DNA of 64,000 nucleotides from Hofstenia miamia (taxonomy: Eukaryota > Xenacoelomorpha > Acoela), in the NCBI GenBank assembly GCA_004352715.1, contig SCFE01000025.1:201997-265996 (forward strand), given 5' to 3'. Made by a program: the position numbers and the translations under genes. The notes below the pieces were generated by a model. The model saw only the letters and a list, made by a program, of their open reading frames with translations. It was not told where the DNA came from and made no database searches. Shown here piece by piece: positions 21,163 to 35,600 of the stretch. Positions within the stretch are counted from its first letter, which is position 1; each line of letters opens with the position of its first letter.

Positions 21163-24100
21163 TATATATATTCGGTTTTTTCAGAAGCAATCGCTTAGCA
21201 TGTTATTTCCAAGTATGATACAGTATTATTGATGCAAACGACAAAATTTTTTGTGTTGCCAGGCTGAAGTATAATTGTATCTACTTGGTTAGCTGCTTAA
21301 TTTACTGTTATAAAAATATAATTTAGCAAGGTATAGTTTTCAAATGTAGATAGAAAATCGAAACTGAAATGGATATTTTTGATGTGTAAAAAAACTAAAG
21401 CTAAAACTGAGGTCATTTTAGGAAACCGATGAGTAGTACTGTAGTTAAACTGCTGATCTCTCTCTGTGATAAACTAGCATCCTGATGCAATGTTATTATA
21501 CGGAGGCGTTGTTGTTCAATTATGTCCATTAATTTTTTTGAAATGGCTAAAAATCTTTAAAGTATATAGACAATTCTATTAGGATTGCAAATGTGTAGTA
21601 AATTATACTTATTTAAATATAATTTGATATTTCAAAATTTTCAGCTAAAACTATTCTAGTAAGTAAAACAAAATTAGTATGCGCGACCCATTTTGAAATT
21701 GTTCACTCTCTCGATAATTAATTTACTTACTCATTTTATTAATAATCATGTGGTCGCTCGACAAAGAAACATCAAGCAGATAGCTTTTTGTTTAAACAAG
21801 TAATATCCAATTATATTTGAAAGAAAATAAGAACTCTCTTACAACCATTCTATAAAATTTCCGTATTATAGTTCAGAAATAAATTTTTAGGGCTTTTAGT
21901 GTTTACTAAATTCTGTTTATGTATATCTTTCAGTTAGCTTGGTAATCAACATAATTTTACTTAATATTTCAACAACTATTCTACTTTTATTCACAAAATC
22001 AACAAATTTAAATTTTGTTCAACATTGAAAAACATTGAAAAACTTTAATTTCCATGCTCGAAGTACACGAGATGGTAAACAAAATAAATAAATAAAAAGA
22101 AAACTAAACATATGAAACTTGTTCACAAATGTCTGTGAAAAATGTTTTTTGATATGTGATTTAACATAAAATACTTTAAAATTTGGATAGGACGCGTGGA
22201 ATAAAACTCTTTTTAAATGCTTTTGTTCTTGTTAACATTGGAATGTATCCTTTTCCGCTTCTGTTATGACGCATGTTTCGATTTTTCATAAGTACCTGGT
22301 GTAATGGATGGCGATTATTTCTATAGATCTTATTTATTAATCTTTGGTATTCTTCATCTCTTATCACGAATGCATCATATATATTGTCGCAATACTTTTT
22401 AACAAAACAAGTTTGAAAGAATTTGTTGATGTCATTAAGTTGAGTCTTATTTCCTCCATAAATAGCTATACCATATCGCACTTTGGATACAACAATTACC
22501 TCAAACACCTTTGTTCTATCTTTTATATTGACATTATTGTGAATTAGATCACGAAAAATATATAATGTTNNNNNNNNNNNNNNNNNNNNNNNNNNNNNNN
22601 NNNNNNNNNNNNNNNNNNNNNNNNNNNNNNNNNNNNNNNNNNNNNNNNNNNNNNNNNNNNNNNNNNNNNNNNNNNNNNNNNNNNNNNNNNNNNNNNNNNN
22701 NNNNNNNNNNNNNNNNNNNNNNNNNNNNNNNNNNNNNNNNNNNNNNNNNNNNNNNNNNNNNNNNNNNNNNNNNNNNNNNNNNNNNNNNNNNNNNNTTACA
22801 TTATTAACTTCTTCTATGAATATTGACTTCTCTTGTTCTTGCACGGTCAACACAAAGACTAGATGGGGTCATATCATCCGAATACTTAGGTAGTAATGAT
22901 GTTTCATGTATTTTACGAAGTTTATCTCCTGCCATACTAAAGATATTAGGACCTCCTACTGTTCCCTGTGATGATCCAAGATCTATTGGAAGTGCAGTTT
23001 CATTGTTGCCCTCCCACAATAATTGCTGCTTTCTACCTATGCTGAAGTCATATAGCCATGTACATACTTGTGAGTACTTTATAAAATCAGGAAAATTGCT
23101 AGCAGCTTGTTCTTGGCATAATTGATCGAAAGCTTTAGATAAGTCTATAAAAGTTGAATGAATCCCTGATATTTTATTGCAATCTAAGTTTGATAGTATA
23201 TAGAATTGAAATGTAGCTAAAAGATCAATAGTTGACATTGATCGGCGATATGCGAATTGAAATGGATCACCAAATGATTCGATTTGAGGAGTGATAAAAA
23301 TGCGATGAACAGCTTTTTCAAATATGCGTGAAGCAACTGGTGTAATACTAATACCACGTATGCCATTTACAGTACGGGCAACTGCACATTTTGGTATTGG
23401 CACGATATTTGCAAGCTTAAAATTTTCAGTAAAACGAGCTGATTTTAAAGACAAATGGAAACAATAACAATATGGTGGAGCTAAAGTGACCCAGTGTTGG
23501 CGAAATATCCAATAAGGAATCCCATCTGGTCCAGCAGTTGTGCGTTTACAAGTTCTCATTAAGTATGATATCAGGTTCAAAGGAATTTCAGGCAAATCAA
23601 GTGTATCTAATTGTTGTTCGAGAAAAATTGGCTGTGGCTTAGAATTTGACTTCCGCTTTGATCGTTCACGTAATTGTTCATTTAATAATTGTGGATTAAA
23701 AGAAGAATGATCAATTTTTGCTGAACTGTATTTTCTGTGTGTTATATTATTTACATTTCGCCACCAACCCTTGACTTTTTTGGTAGATAAATAGTCAATT
23801 TTCATCTGTTGTATTCTATGATCTAAGGCAATATATTTATGCACTTGCGATTTTTTTATAGCAAGGTGTTTCTTATCTAGAAGGTACTTAACTTTGGGAG
23901 TAACCCAGTTTGGATCACGATTACTCATCCACACAGTTCTAATAGGATAGCAATTTTCGAATAGTTCCTTTATGTGCTGTTGAAGTTTAGTCAATGCAAG
24001 ATTAGCGTCTGTAAAATCATAAATGTAATCAAATGAACTAGATATAAGTGCAGTTGAAAATGCTAGATGAAACCGAGCATCTAAGTCACGGAAAGATAAT

Positions 24101-27100
24101 TGAAAGAGTTTAACTGGGAATCGACAAATTGGGTTTACAAGAACCCCAAGGTGATCTATTGGGAAGCTTGGTGATATAGTTGCGGCGTAATCTACAAGAT
24201 GTGGAGAGTTTGTAAGCACTAAATCAACTGAAGATATACCTCTTGTAGGACCATGATCTAGTTTAGTAAAACCATTAGTTACAAGATCGTTGATACTAAG
24301 ATTATTGAAATCTCCTGCAATAGTCAAAGGTACAGAAACATACACAATAGAATCACCTAGTTAATTGTTGTTCTGGCATTGATAAAACAATCCGCCTCCA
24401 GGTCTTTCAATAATTGCGCAGTATCATTCTTAAATGTATTTATCACTAGGTTTACAGACATAGTATTTGTTTCCTGATGACTGCTGATAAATTCAAAGTT
24501 CAAATGGATCGTGCTGAAATATTCATGCATTGCATAAGGAAATCCAAAGTCTAATTAATCTCAAAGAGGTGCATTTTAAAACATTTTCTACTTCCTTGTT
24601 GCAAACATGCAATATATCACTCCATTTGCAGCATTCCATCGAAAATAAGTGTTTTCTCTTTATTGGAATACCAGTTGGTTCTAAAAGATTTTACTAGATG
24701 GTGCATATAAAGCATTAAAAACCACTGTTTTCTTAATCTAATAGATTTTGATATGGGCGCTCATTGCTAAATCCAGGAAAACCCTTAGAAAACTGCTTAA
24801 CATGCGAATTATCTGACTGAGCTAAGAATATTTGCACCGGCGTTTTGCAATATAGAAATGATATTCAGACACAACTCATAGATACATTCTCCAGTCGAAT
24901 TAAGCACGGAAACTAATTTCAACATGAGTTGAGCCTCCTTATAAACATTTGATTATTGTTTTTGCAAATTATTGTTTTTGCCTTATTTTTTTAGATGCTT
25001 ATTAACTGCATAGCGAATGATATGACTGCCCGGAAACTCCAAAGTCTCTGAATTACACTTCATCTATATACAGCACACAGGTTTTTTGAAATCCAGTAAA
25101 AATTTGACAAGTGGAATTTGTGAAATATTGAAGGAAAGATGCAAACCAAATTGCTAGGTGTGCTTTGTTTCTGCTTAACATCTGAACGCCCAACTTCTGT
25201 TCAACCATTAACGCCCATGGCGGTCACAAATAACCGCACCAGATTATCTACTGCAAATAATCTTCAAATATTAAGATCTTTAAAAAAATAATGCTATTTC
25301 CAAAAGTTGTATTCTTATCTCTGCTAAACGTCAAGAACACAATTTATAGAACATTTAGGCTATTACAGTCACAGAAAACAATTTTTTTCCAATACAATCC
25401 ATGATCCACAACGTGACTGCTTGCATTTATAAATTGGCCCTTGTTTTATTTCGGTAGTTTTGAATGGCACATTGCTTCCGCTTAATGAGCATTTGAAGTG
25501 CTTCACGGATCCATTCTGTATAATGATGTTTCATGTATTTTTCACTTGAGATCATGAATGATCCAAGAAAGGCTTGGCAAAGTTGGATAATGAAATCTTC
25601 CTGGAAACTGTTTGAATGCGATACATCCTTTTAGTAAATCTATGATTATGTTCTCCACATTCTGACATTCATTGGAAATTTTTTCAGTTAAAAAGGGAAA
25701 GTTTCACTCATGAAAATTGGAATCATTTGAATTGTTATCTTCAGAATCAAGATCAGCAAAAACGAGACAGAAACCCCTTCACTCCCTCCTCCGTTAGGTC
25801 TTTCAGCCATTAGTAATGCTGTGGAATCTTCTTGTGTGCAGATATTTCTCAATTGAACAGGATTGGTGATTAAAATAACAGTTTGAAGATAACCCCGTAG
25901 ATAAATAATAACGTTTGAAGATATTTCGTAAAAATATAAACAAAATGATGATAGAATTTATTAAAGATATTGCTCAATTCTATAGGTCAAAAAAGATCAA
26001 GAAATCAAGATATATTTTTTATTGCAATGATGTTTTGGATTACATCACCTTTGCACAATCCTACTGATACGAATCTGTATTCATTCTTAAAGTAATTTCA
26101 ATAATTCATAATTTGCTTGATCTATTTCGTCCCTAATCCTAGCTAGTTGTTTGACGACGGGTAGTTTGAAGGTTGATTGTTAGGTATAAATTTGCATCAG
26201 CTTCCTACCTCACAATAGGCTTTTATAAATGTCAGTAAAACAACCTTAGTAGTTACATAATTGTACTTTCTCAATTGTAATATTTTGCAAGTTTTTTCAC
26301 TCTGTAGAAGCAATCCTTTAATGATACAAGCATATCATGTTCCGGACCTAATGATTAGAAAATATTTGGCAAGATGGTTTGAGTGAAGATATTGGCTTCT
26401 GCTTTCTCATTTAATTTACTTTTCAATAAATATTTTTAGTATAAATTTTATGTCCAACAATTTTAGCTGCTTGAAGAAATGCTAGACAATGGTTATCCAC
26501 TTGCTACCGAATCTAATGTTCTTCAAGAACTCATAAAACCACCAAATATTATCCGTTCAGTTGTAAACTCAATGACAGGAAAATCAAAGTAATTTTTCAT
26601 ATTTTAATGCAAGAGTTACATTTTTATTTACAGTGTAAGTGAAATTTTACCATCTGGTCAACTGTCTAATGTTCCCTGGCGACGGTATGGTGTGAAGTAT
26701 ACCAACAACGAAGCTTACTTCGATGTTATAGAAGAAATCGATGCTATTATTGATAGACAGGTTTGAACACGCTTTAGTAATATTTAAATTTTATCTGCAT
26801 GTAATGATTTTTTATCAATAGTTCAAGAATTGCATACTATATTTATGATTTTGGTGCCCATAAGCCAGTTTTTTTTAACAAAGCTTAAGTTCGTGACGTG
26901 ATTTTCTGTTATTATTGATCTCAAATTTAATGAATATTGTTCTTTGACTAATTCTATCAAAAAATGTATATTTCTTCAGCCATGCTAATATGAATTGCTT
27001 TAGGGAAATGCTGTAGTTGCAGAAATTACTGGTTGGATCGATAGTGCAATACGTTTAACAGGGCTTCCTGATTTAACTCTCTCGTTTGTAAATCCACGAG

Positions 27101-30100
27101 TGCTTGATGATGTTAGCTTCCATCCTTGTGTTCGCTACAAGCGATGGGATTCCGAGAAGGTGCTATCCTTTGTACCCCCAGATGGCAATTTTAGATTGAT
27201 GTCTTACCACATTGGATCGAATAAGTACTTCATTTTAAATTTATTTTAAAATCACGCACCCGCTTCGTCATCTGAATCCATTCACATCAAATTTAAAAAA
27301 TGATAATTGTGAATAGTATAGCACATACTTTGTACTCAGTATTTTTTTGTTAGAAACTTGATGTCTTCTTCACTTGCATGCTAACCAAATGCCTATGAAA
27401 GGCAGCAGTGTGTATTACAATAAAGTACACGAGAAATCGGCCTAAGATTTGTAACCTCTTACTTACTCGAAATTGTCAAACGCGCGATATGCATGTATTT
27501 GACTTGGTACAATTGTCATATACATTTTGTTATTAGCTTCGAGAATCTGCTTCTTAAACATTTAAACCACTTCGCGCATTCCTCAAAGATTTTCTATTTT
27601 CAAAGTCGTTTTCTAACTAATTATTAGCAATGGAAATTATTACGTACATCTCATTATATTGTGGATTTGAATTCGTATTCGTATTCGCTTATCCATAATC
27701 TCAATATTCGGGTTCGAAGTTGAGGAAGTGGATTCGCAGCACTCTACCGCACTAATATATTTAGAAAAAAGTCACTAGTCAATTTACTTGCTTGTTAGAA
27801 CTTTGTACTCGTTGTTTCGTATAAAATATGTTTGAAATGAATGCGACCATCTTTATTAATGTATTGATATTAGCAGGTTTTCATTCCAATTCGCGTTCAT
27901 TTTTTCATTAAATTTTATTTAAAATATGCAATTTTGACACTTTTTATTTTAGTCAAATAGCTATACCCCTCTACACCAAACAAACAATTACATTTAAAGA
28001 AATCGGTGGATTTATCGATGTGACAGTGGGCACCAAGCAAACATTTGGGAAATCTGTATGTTTTCGTTTCTTACCCTATTCATGGTTTAATGTCCCAATT
28101 TTAATTAAATGATGTTGCCATTTATCAACGCGTTTGAGAATTCGGGCATGTAAACATCCATTTAATTGCTCCTAGTCAAATAAAATTGATTTTGATACTT
28201 GGCAAATCCTTGTTGAATTTGTGGAATCGATTGTGAAGACGATCTGAGTGATTACAACATGATTCGTAACGTTACTTGTTTGACTTCATCTAAAAATAAA
28301 TTCCTTTTCTGGATAGTTCCAATAAACACTCAGAAATGTTGAAGCTAAATAGTGATTTACAAGTAGATTTATAAATGACATTTTCTGTGAATTTCCATCC
28401 TCTTCACATTGAAGCGCTTGGTGATGTTCTATCATAAACTTATCCACTACCTTTAATTTTAGACATTTAATCATAGAGAAATCAAATAATAATGGCATTC
28501 GATTATGCTATTTATCTACAATGCCAAAGCACAGCGAAACGACAATATGCACTTTTTCCATATTGTGTCCATAAGAAATGCAAAGTAATTTCTCTCGTTG
28601 ATAATTAAGTGTTAAAATCTAATGAATGAGCAATACAATATTTCAGATTACTCAATGCGACAATATCAACAGGCAGTTAACCTTGAAAGTTTACCTGAAA
28701 CCAATAGTTTTCACGTCTCTCCAAAAATCTTTGAGTAAGATTTGATTAAAAGTTGAAACTTCAAATTTAATCCGCTGTTTGACATTTCTTGTAATTATAT
28801 TTTATTAGATTCGTAGGAATATCTATCGTCATTGACCACTATTATTTAACTCAAAATCTCAAATGTTTTAACTGCTTTTAAAGGTTTAAAACTTGTCTAG
28901 AATCTTTCATGATTTGGTTAAGAAATAGCTAAATAAATATGTGATATTCTTTATATGTCATTAACGGCTTGAACTAAACCATATGCATCTGTGCTTATAC
29001 TTTTATATGAGTGTAATTTTATTAGTGTTCCTTTGGTGAGGATTTGGTTCGTTCTAGACCCATGCGGTCTCATTAAATGTGGCCCAGTATTATTACCAAA
29101 TCCATTAATCTGTCTAGCTCAATTCTTCTATGTAGTACCACAACATAACAAGATTTACATTACCATTAATCTAGCTTGACTTATCGAAATTGCTATTAAA
29201 AAATTGTCGTATTTTATTCAAATATTATACTGATCCAATCACATTGAAATATTTATTTTAAAGTTTTTATCCCATGCTACTTGGAATACGATGATATCAC
29301 AGAACCCTCATTTAAGTATATAGCGCAAATAGTATATGTTAAGGGTATCGTAGTTTAATTTAATAATTCAACTTATTTTGGATTTCTGCTTAAGGTTGAA
29401 GATGTGGCGTTGATCATTCCATTCGAAAAGGCAGTTCTTAACGTGACAGTGACTATCAATCAAGGCACTTACAGTTTCGATCCTGCTTCTCGCGTTTTAA
29501 CATGGAAGATTGGCAAGCTTGACACCACTAAAGTTGTACCGTCAATGAAAGGCAATGTAGGATTTCTATGTTAAATATAATTATTTGATATGCATTGTTT
29601 ATACATTTTGTAATTTTTCCTTCCTTTACTTTAATTTATACTTTATTCGTACTTTGTGATATTTTTATAGTTTGCCAAAAATATTAGACTAACGTTTGCA
29701 TTTTTTGCATTTTTAGCTATAGTAAAAATAATTTTTATGACTACTTGGTTGCCAAAAATGGGTGTTTATTAAAAAAAATTGCGATGCTAGCATACAATTT
29801 TTGGCTTTTGATCTATTTTAGATCGTTCGTGAATAAGATGTCAATCTGGGCTTTTTCGAATTAATATCGAAAAATCTTGCTGATATCTTAATTTTAAAAT
29901 AACCATCATTGTCAACCTTTGATTCCACCACTGTATATAGTAGACCAACAAAAATTCTAATAGATATATGCGGTTTTTTATGATTTTATTACCATCTTCA
30001 AACTGACCCATTCCTCTATTAAATAATATAATTAAAACAAGTATATTATGTTTTATAACAACTTAAGAGATTATAAATAAACTATATGAACCTACCATAA

Positions 30101-32659
30101 CAGATCGAACAGTTTCCATGCTGTTCAAATGACATGAGGTAAGCATCAAAAGAATTCAAATATCAATGAATTTTGGTATGCTGTAAGCACATTGAAACTA
30201 TTTGAATATTAAAAATATCCTCAGAAACGCTAGTTATAAAAATACAAATTCCTATTTTGAAAAATTCTGTGATAGGTTTTGAGCATTGAAAATATCTCCA
30301 CTGTCAGAGGCTGAATAATATCATTAAAAAGGAACTTGATTTTTCCTTTTTAGGAAGAGTCATAAAACTTTTTTTTTTAATTTTTAAATTTTCTAGTTTT
30401 TTGCAGAATTCATTATATCTCAAATTTTGCATATTTTATATGGGTATGGGCTGGGCTTGCACCGCGTGCCTTAGTATGTGGGCAGGTCCTGCTTTGTTTT
30501 TTATTTTTTATGAATGTGGGCCATTTAACTTGAACTGGAAGCATATTTATTTAGTTGAATTTCTTGTTTTATTTAACTTCCAAACCGATTGTTTCTAGAT
30601 TCAAGTCCAGTCTGGAGTTGCCATACTTTGTTCTCCGACAATATCAGTAGAGTTTAAAATTCATCAGTTGGCATCCTCGGGACTTAAAGTTAATCGACTA
30701 GATATGTACGGCGAAGTAAGTGAATTTCATTCATAAATATTCCGAAATTGTTAATTAGCTTAACGTATCTACAATTGCAAAAATAGTAATTTAACAATTT
30801 CATTTATACAATATGAATGTACTGTATACATACTTAAGAGTTTAACCTGTAAGTCTGCTGATGATAACATTTTGTTATCCCATTGTTTTGAAATGCCTAA
30901 GACTAACATGTTTTGTTTACTTGAAACCCTTGCTGAAACATGTAAAGCAAACATGTCATGTTTACGTTTTCTCTTCGTATTTTTTCGATGATGCTACATT
31001 TTCATTATTTCCATTTCGATCTTTCTTTCGTTTGCGGTTTGATTTTTCGATTTAGTTGAAACATTGCTTTCCCTCATAGAATTGTATTAATTTGCGAAAA
31101 TTGCTCTGCTCATTGCTCTTTACATAATGCTTGTTGGCTGCTTCTTCGTTATGGCCAGTTTGTGAGAAGTGAGCATCACGAATTTCAATTGAAATATTTT
31201 GTTTTTCTGATCCTGCAATCTCAGTATCCCACATTTTTCCAATATTAGTAGGCTCAAATTCGAAGTTTTGTGTATCAGGAACATTTTCATGAATGGCTTT
31301 ATTGATATAACGATTAATAGAATTGTGAACGCTATCAACACCATTAAAAAAACACGAAAGTTGGTTGACGAGAAAAAGTTTGAGAATAAGTTTCTAGCAG
31401 GGTGTTAATGTAGGAAATTTGCCGACTATTGAAATAGATGCGAACTGCATGTTTGTATCTTGTTTTGTGTTTTTGTGGAACAAACACTTCCCCCGCACTA
31501 GTAGAGGCCCTGTTCTAATATTTAGGCTTACTTGTACGTCAAAGAAAATAAACGCTACTAATGTAATAAAATTTAGATCACTAGGGTGTTCTAGAATTGC
31601 GTGAATATTGCCAAGAACCTTGCGTATTAAGGAAATATTAGGGACCTTTTGAAACATATTTTCTTGGGTAAATATTTGCTGCCGTTTCGAGGACTTGCTA
31701 AATATTTTGGGTTCTTCACTCAATAGTTGTTCCCATATCTTCATATTGAATCGTATTGATTTCTCATAAATCAAAAAAGATTTCAAAATCGATAACATAA
31801 GTACAACTGTCGAGGATTTATACTTTTTTGTGCATAACTTACTAACATTCAAGAAAAATGTTCAGGATTTTTCAAGTTGTTTGAACAATGTAATACGTGG
31901 GTAAAAATGGAATTCCATATTTATAGCTATTTTGATGAACTAGATTTCCTGAGTTTTCATTATTTTTCCCATTTGTATTTAATAAATTTTTCTATATTAT
32001 CAGTATAACCAGCGTTAAGTATAGGTTCCATACTCCAAAATTTAAACACTTCTTCAGAAAAATATGTAACTTCGTCTTTAATGTTAATTTTTTCAGTTTA
32101 ATCACCATTATCATGAAGACGAGGATTTGTAAACCGAATACAACAAGTTTTGCATTGATACAATTTTTTGTTCGAAAAAAACTAAGAATAAATTTTCTTT
32201 GTCTGAAAGTCAATGCTTTATGGAAAACTCTTAAATGCTGGCACATTTACACAATATCTTTATTGCAAATAACACATGGTTGTATTTTCCACTGTTTTTT
32301 GCGGCCAACAATTTTTTTTCTAGATTTAGGTTTCGTTACTTTATTTAAAGTTTCAGTATCTTCTATCTCCATAGAATCAAATAACTGCATTGCAGCTTCA
32401 TCAAAAAACAAGTTACGGTCAAAATCACTCATTGCAAACTAAATAAATATTGAACGTTTAGTGGTATTTATAACTTAACAAGGTTATTATTAAATTATTC
32501 TAGTCGCTATGTACAATAAGAAAAAAATTGTATAAAAAATATAAGCACATTACAATATGATGCATAATCGTGACATTTACACGTGGCAACATTTTAATGC
32601 AAGTCTTGGTAAACTGGCTACATGAATACACATAGTCGCTCTGTACTATGGAATTTAGC

Positions 32660-32697
<38 letters not shown>

Positions 32698-35600
32698 TTG
32701 AGAAAATGATATGCATAATTTATAATGGTATAAATGGTATACATAATTTACATAATGATTGCACAATAATATATACAGAGGTAACAATAAATAATTAAAA
32801 TTCACTTAATATAAATAAGAAAAAATAATATAAAGCAATATTTTTACAAAAGCCAAAATGTTATTTAGTAGTTTCTTTAAAAATTTTAATAAAGTATACA
32901 CTTAAAATTAGTAAAACATTTGATAGTTCAACTTGTATTTGGCGTTGCAATTTGTTGTGATTTTCAGGATCTAACGGCAAATCAATTTATATGGTGCTCG
33001 GAGAAATCCATTCGACCGAATCAGATGCCTCGTCAATCCTCGGAACTGTAAAAGTTTGAGTTTTATTTAATTTCCATTTATTCTTGTCAGATCGATTTGA
33101 GCTGTCTTTCCAAAAGTGTATAATTATAATTATACAATTAATTAGTTATTGATATTAGAATTCCATATAGTTTACAAACGGTACCACCTAATATAGATAC
33201 ATTTTTATATATAAACACTGTGTGAGACCTCGAACGCTCACATTAATATTTTTTTCTAACAATGCAGAGTGCTCATTTACGCCAGATTCTCTTATTTTAT
33301 GCTGTTCTATACTTCTATCAAGGTTGGAGCACTTTTCACTAACCTAATAGAATCGAGAGCCACCTGGTGCAGAATCAAAATTCCTCGGCATTATTCTTCT
33401 GCAATTCATAAATGTAGGAGTAAAATGTCAAAATTTGGAGAAATACCTAACAGGTTAAGCAAATATGATGGTACTAAAAATTTATCTAAAGTTTACATAG
33501 CAAAAAGGTTTGCCGTGCTTGATAAATCACGATCATTTCTTTTCATTGCGATCAACCAACTGTGAAAAGGAATTCCTAATAAATTTTTCTAATAAAAATG
33601 TTTACTTTTGGTGTAACAGTTTTTGCAGAGGCAGACTCTGACGAAACCTTGCGCCGTTTTGGTTTTGGCATGGAAAGCCCAAATACTTCTTTATAGTCAC
33701 TACTGGTGATAACAAGCAACTGTTGGTGACGACGTCTATCATCTCACGTATTAACATCACAAATGTACATATCTCTATTATAGTTGGCTGCAAAAAAAAA
33801 TGAGACTAGAAAAAGGCATATTACTTTTGAACTACTGAACGTAACAACTCAAGAAAGGTAAGATTTTAAAGATAAATTAAAGGACTATAAGTAAAAAGCA
33901 TCAAAGTCTAATTTGTTTTCCTCCTGTAGAAATAACTTCATTCAAACGAACTGAAACTGATTTCATTAAATTGGACTTCATTTCAGATGTCAAAATGTGT
34001 TGACTTTCTTGGATTTTTTCTTTTAAATCGGATATATTTTTCGGATTTTTCTTCTCAACGTCATTTTTCAATATCTGCCACACGTTTTCGATTGGAGAAA
34101 GATCAGCAGAACTTGGTGGCCATTGCAAAAACTGGATATTATTTTCAGAAAACCAATTTTTTGTCTTTGCTGACGTGTGCGGGGTTGCTCCGTCCTGTTG
34201 GAGTATCCATCCATCATCATATAAAGCATCAGCATAAGGCATAAATTCAGCTATAATTTGGCAATATCTTTGACTGTCGATTGTGGCTTTTCCGTCTAAA
34301 ATTTTCAAATAAAACCCACGATAGGAAAGTGCTCCCCAAACCATAATTTTTTGGTCGAACTTTGGAACCGCTTTTGTTGGTCTTGGACATTTCTTTGACG
34401 ACCACACTTGTACTTTGTTTCCGTGCAGTTGAAATACGCATTCATCAGTTATCCAAACATCTTCAAAAGTGTAGTCTTTCCAATCTTTCACGAAATTTAA
34501 TCGTTTTTCTGGATGTTCTTTTGTAATCAGAAGTCGATTTTTTTCTGCCAAATTTTGTAACTCCACTTTTTTTCAGTGTTCTCTGAACTGTGGTTTCATG
34601 CACAGAGATGTCGGCTTCAGTTTGAAGTCGGTTTGCAATTTTTTTTCCCAGAAATATAGGGATTTTTGAGAGAAATTGCGACTGTTTTCTGAATGAATTT
34701 TCCAATAATTTTTCGAGGGCGTCCACTTCCTTTTCTTCTTTTGAGAGATTCTCCTTGTCGAATTTTTTTCAGCTTTCGAAAATAAGTTGATCGAGAAATT
34801 TGCGATGTCGCAAAGGCGTTTTCAAGCTGTTCCAACGTTTCCATTCCGAAGAAATCAAGTAGAAACTTTGCAAAGCAAAACAATTTGTTTGGTAAGTGTT
34901 TTCAAATAATTACGAAGTACCAGTTTAATTAATTAACTTTTTTGTTTGACCATTTTAAATTTCACAAAATTCTCGTTGTCTTTTATTTTTATAGTTTTCA
35001 TCTAAAACGTCTCAATACGTTTCCACAAAGCCTTAAAAAATAGGTGTTCAGTCTCATTTTTTTGCAGCCAACTATACACTTTTTGCAAGCTTTAATTTCA
35101 TCAACTGATAAAATTTATAGATTTTATCATGTAATACAACATTCAAGCAATATAATTTTAATTAATATCTATTATTATAATGTTAAAATTTCACCTACGA
35201 GAAAACGAAATGCTTGCGATCTACTGATTGTAGAAGTCTAAATTATAATAGTTTAATACAGCATTCAAGCAATATAATTTTACTTATAAATATTTTAATG
35301 GAATATTAATTGAAAACTTTTAATCAAAAATTTGCTTACCTACATTTGCATTCCCAGCATTTAATTTTGGATAAAATAGACCGATGAAGTAGTTAGTAAC
35401 TTAATTTCCTATTGGGGTGAAATTATTTTCATACAAACTCACTATCTTACACTATTCGTGAGTAAGCCCATTCTTTCCACTATCTTAATGAAAAGCTAGA
35501 ATAATGATACTGCGTCTAATGTCTAATGCCATTTTTGTGTACAGCACGTTTTTTGAACTTGCCAAGATGAGAATAATTTGATGATAATTGCAAAACTGTA

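Noticed and set aside
20961-21232. Tyr-Ile repeat frames around the TA run
   Set aside because: Pure microsatellite translation, outside any gene.
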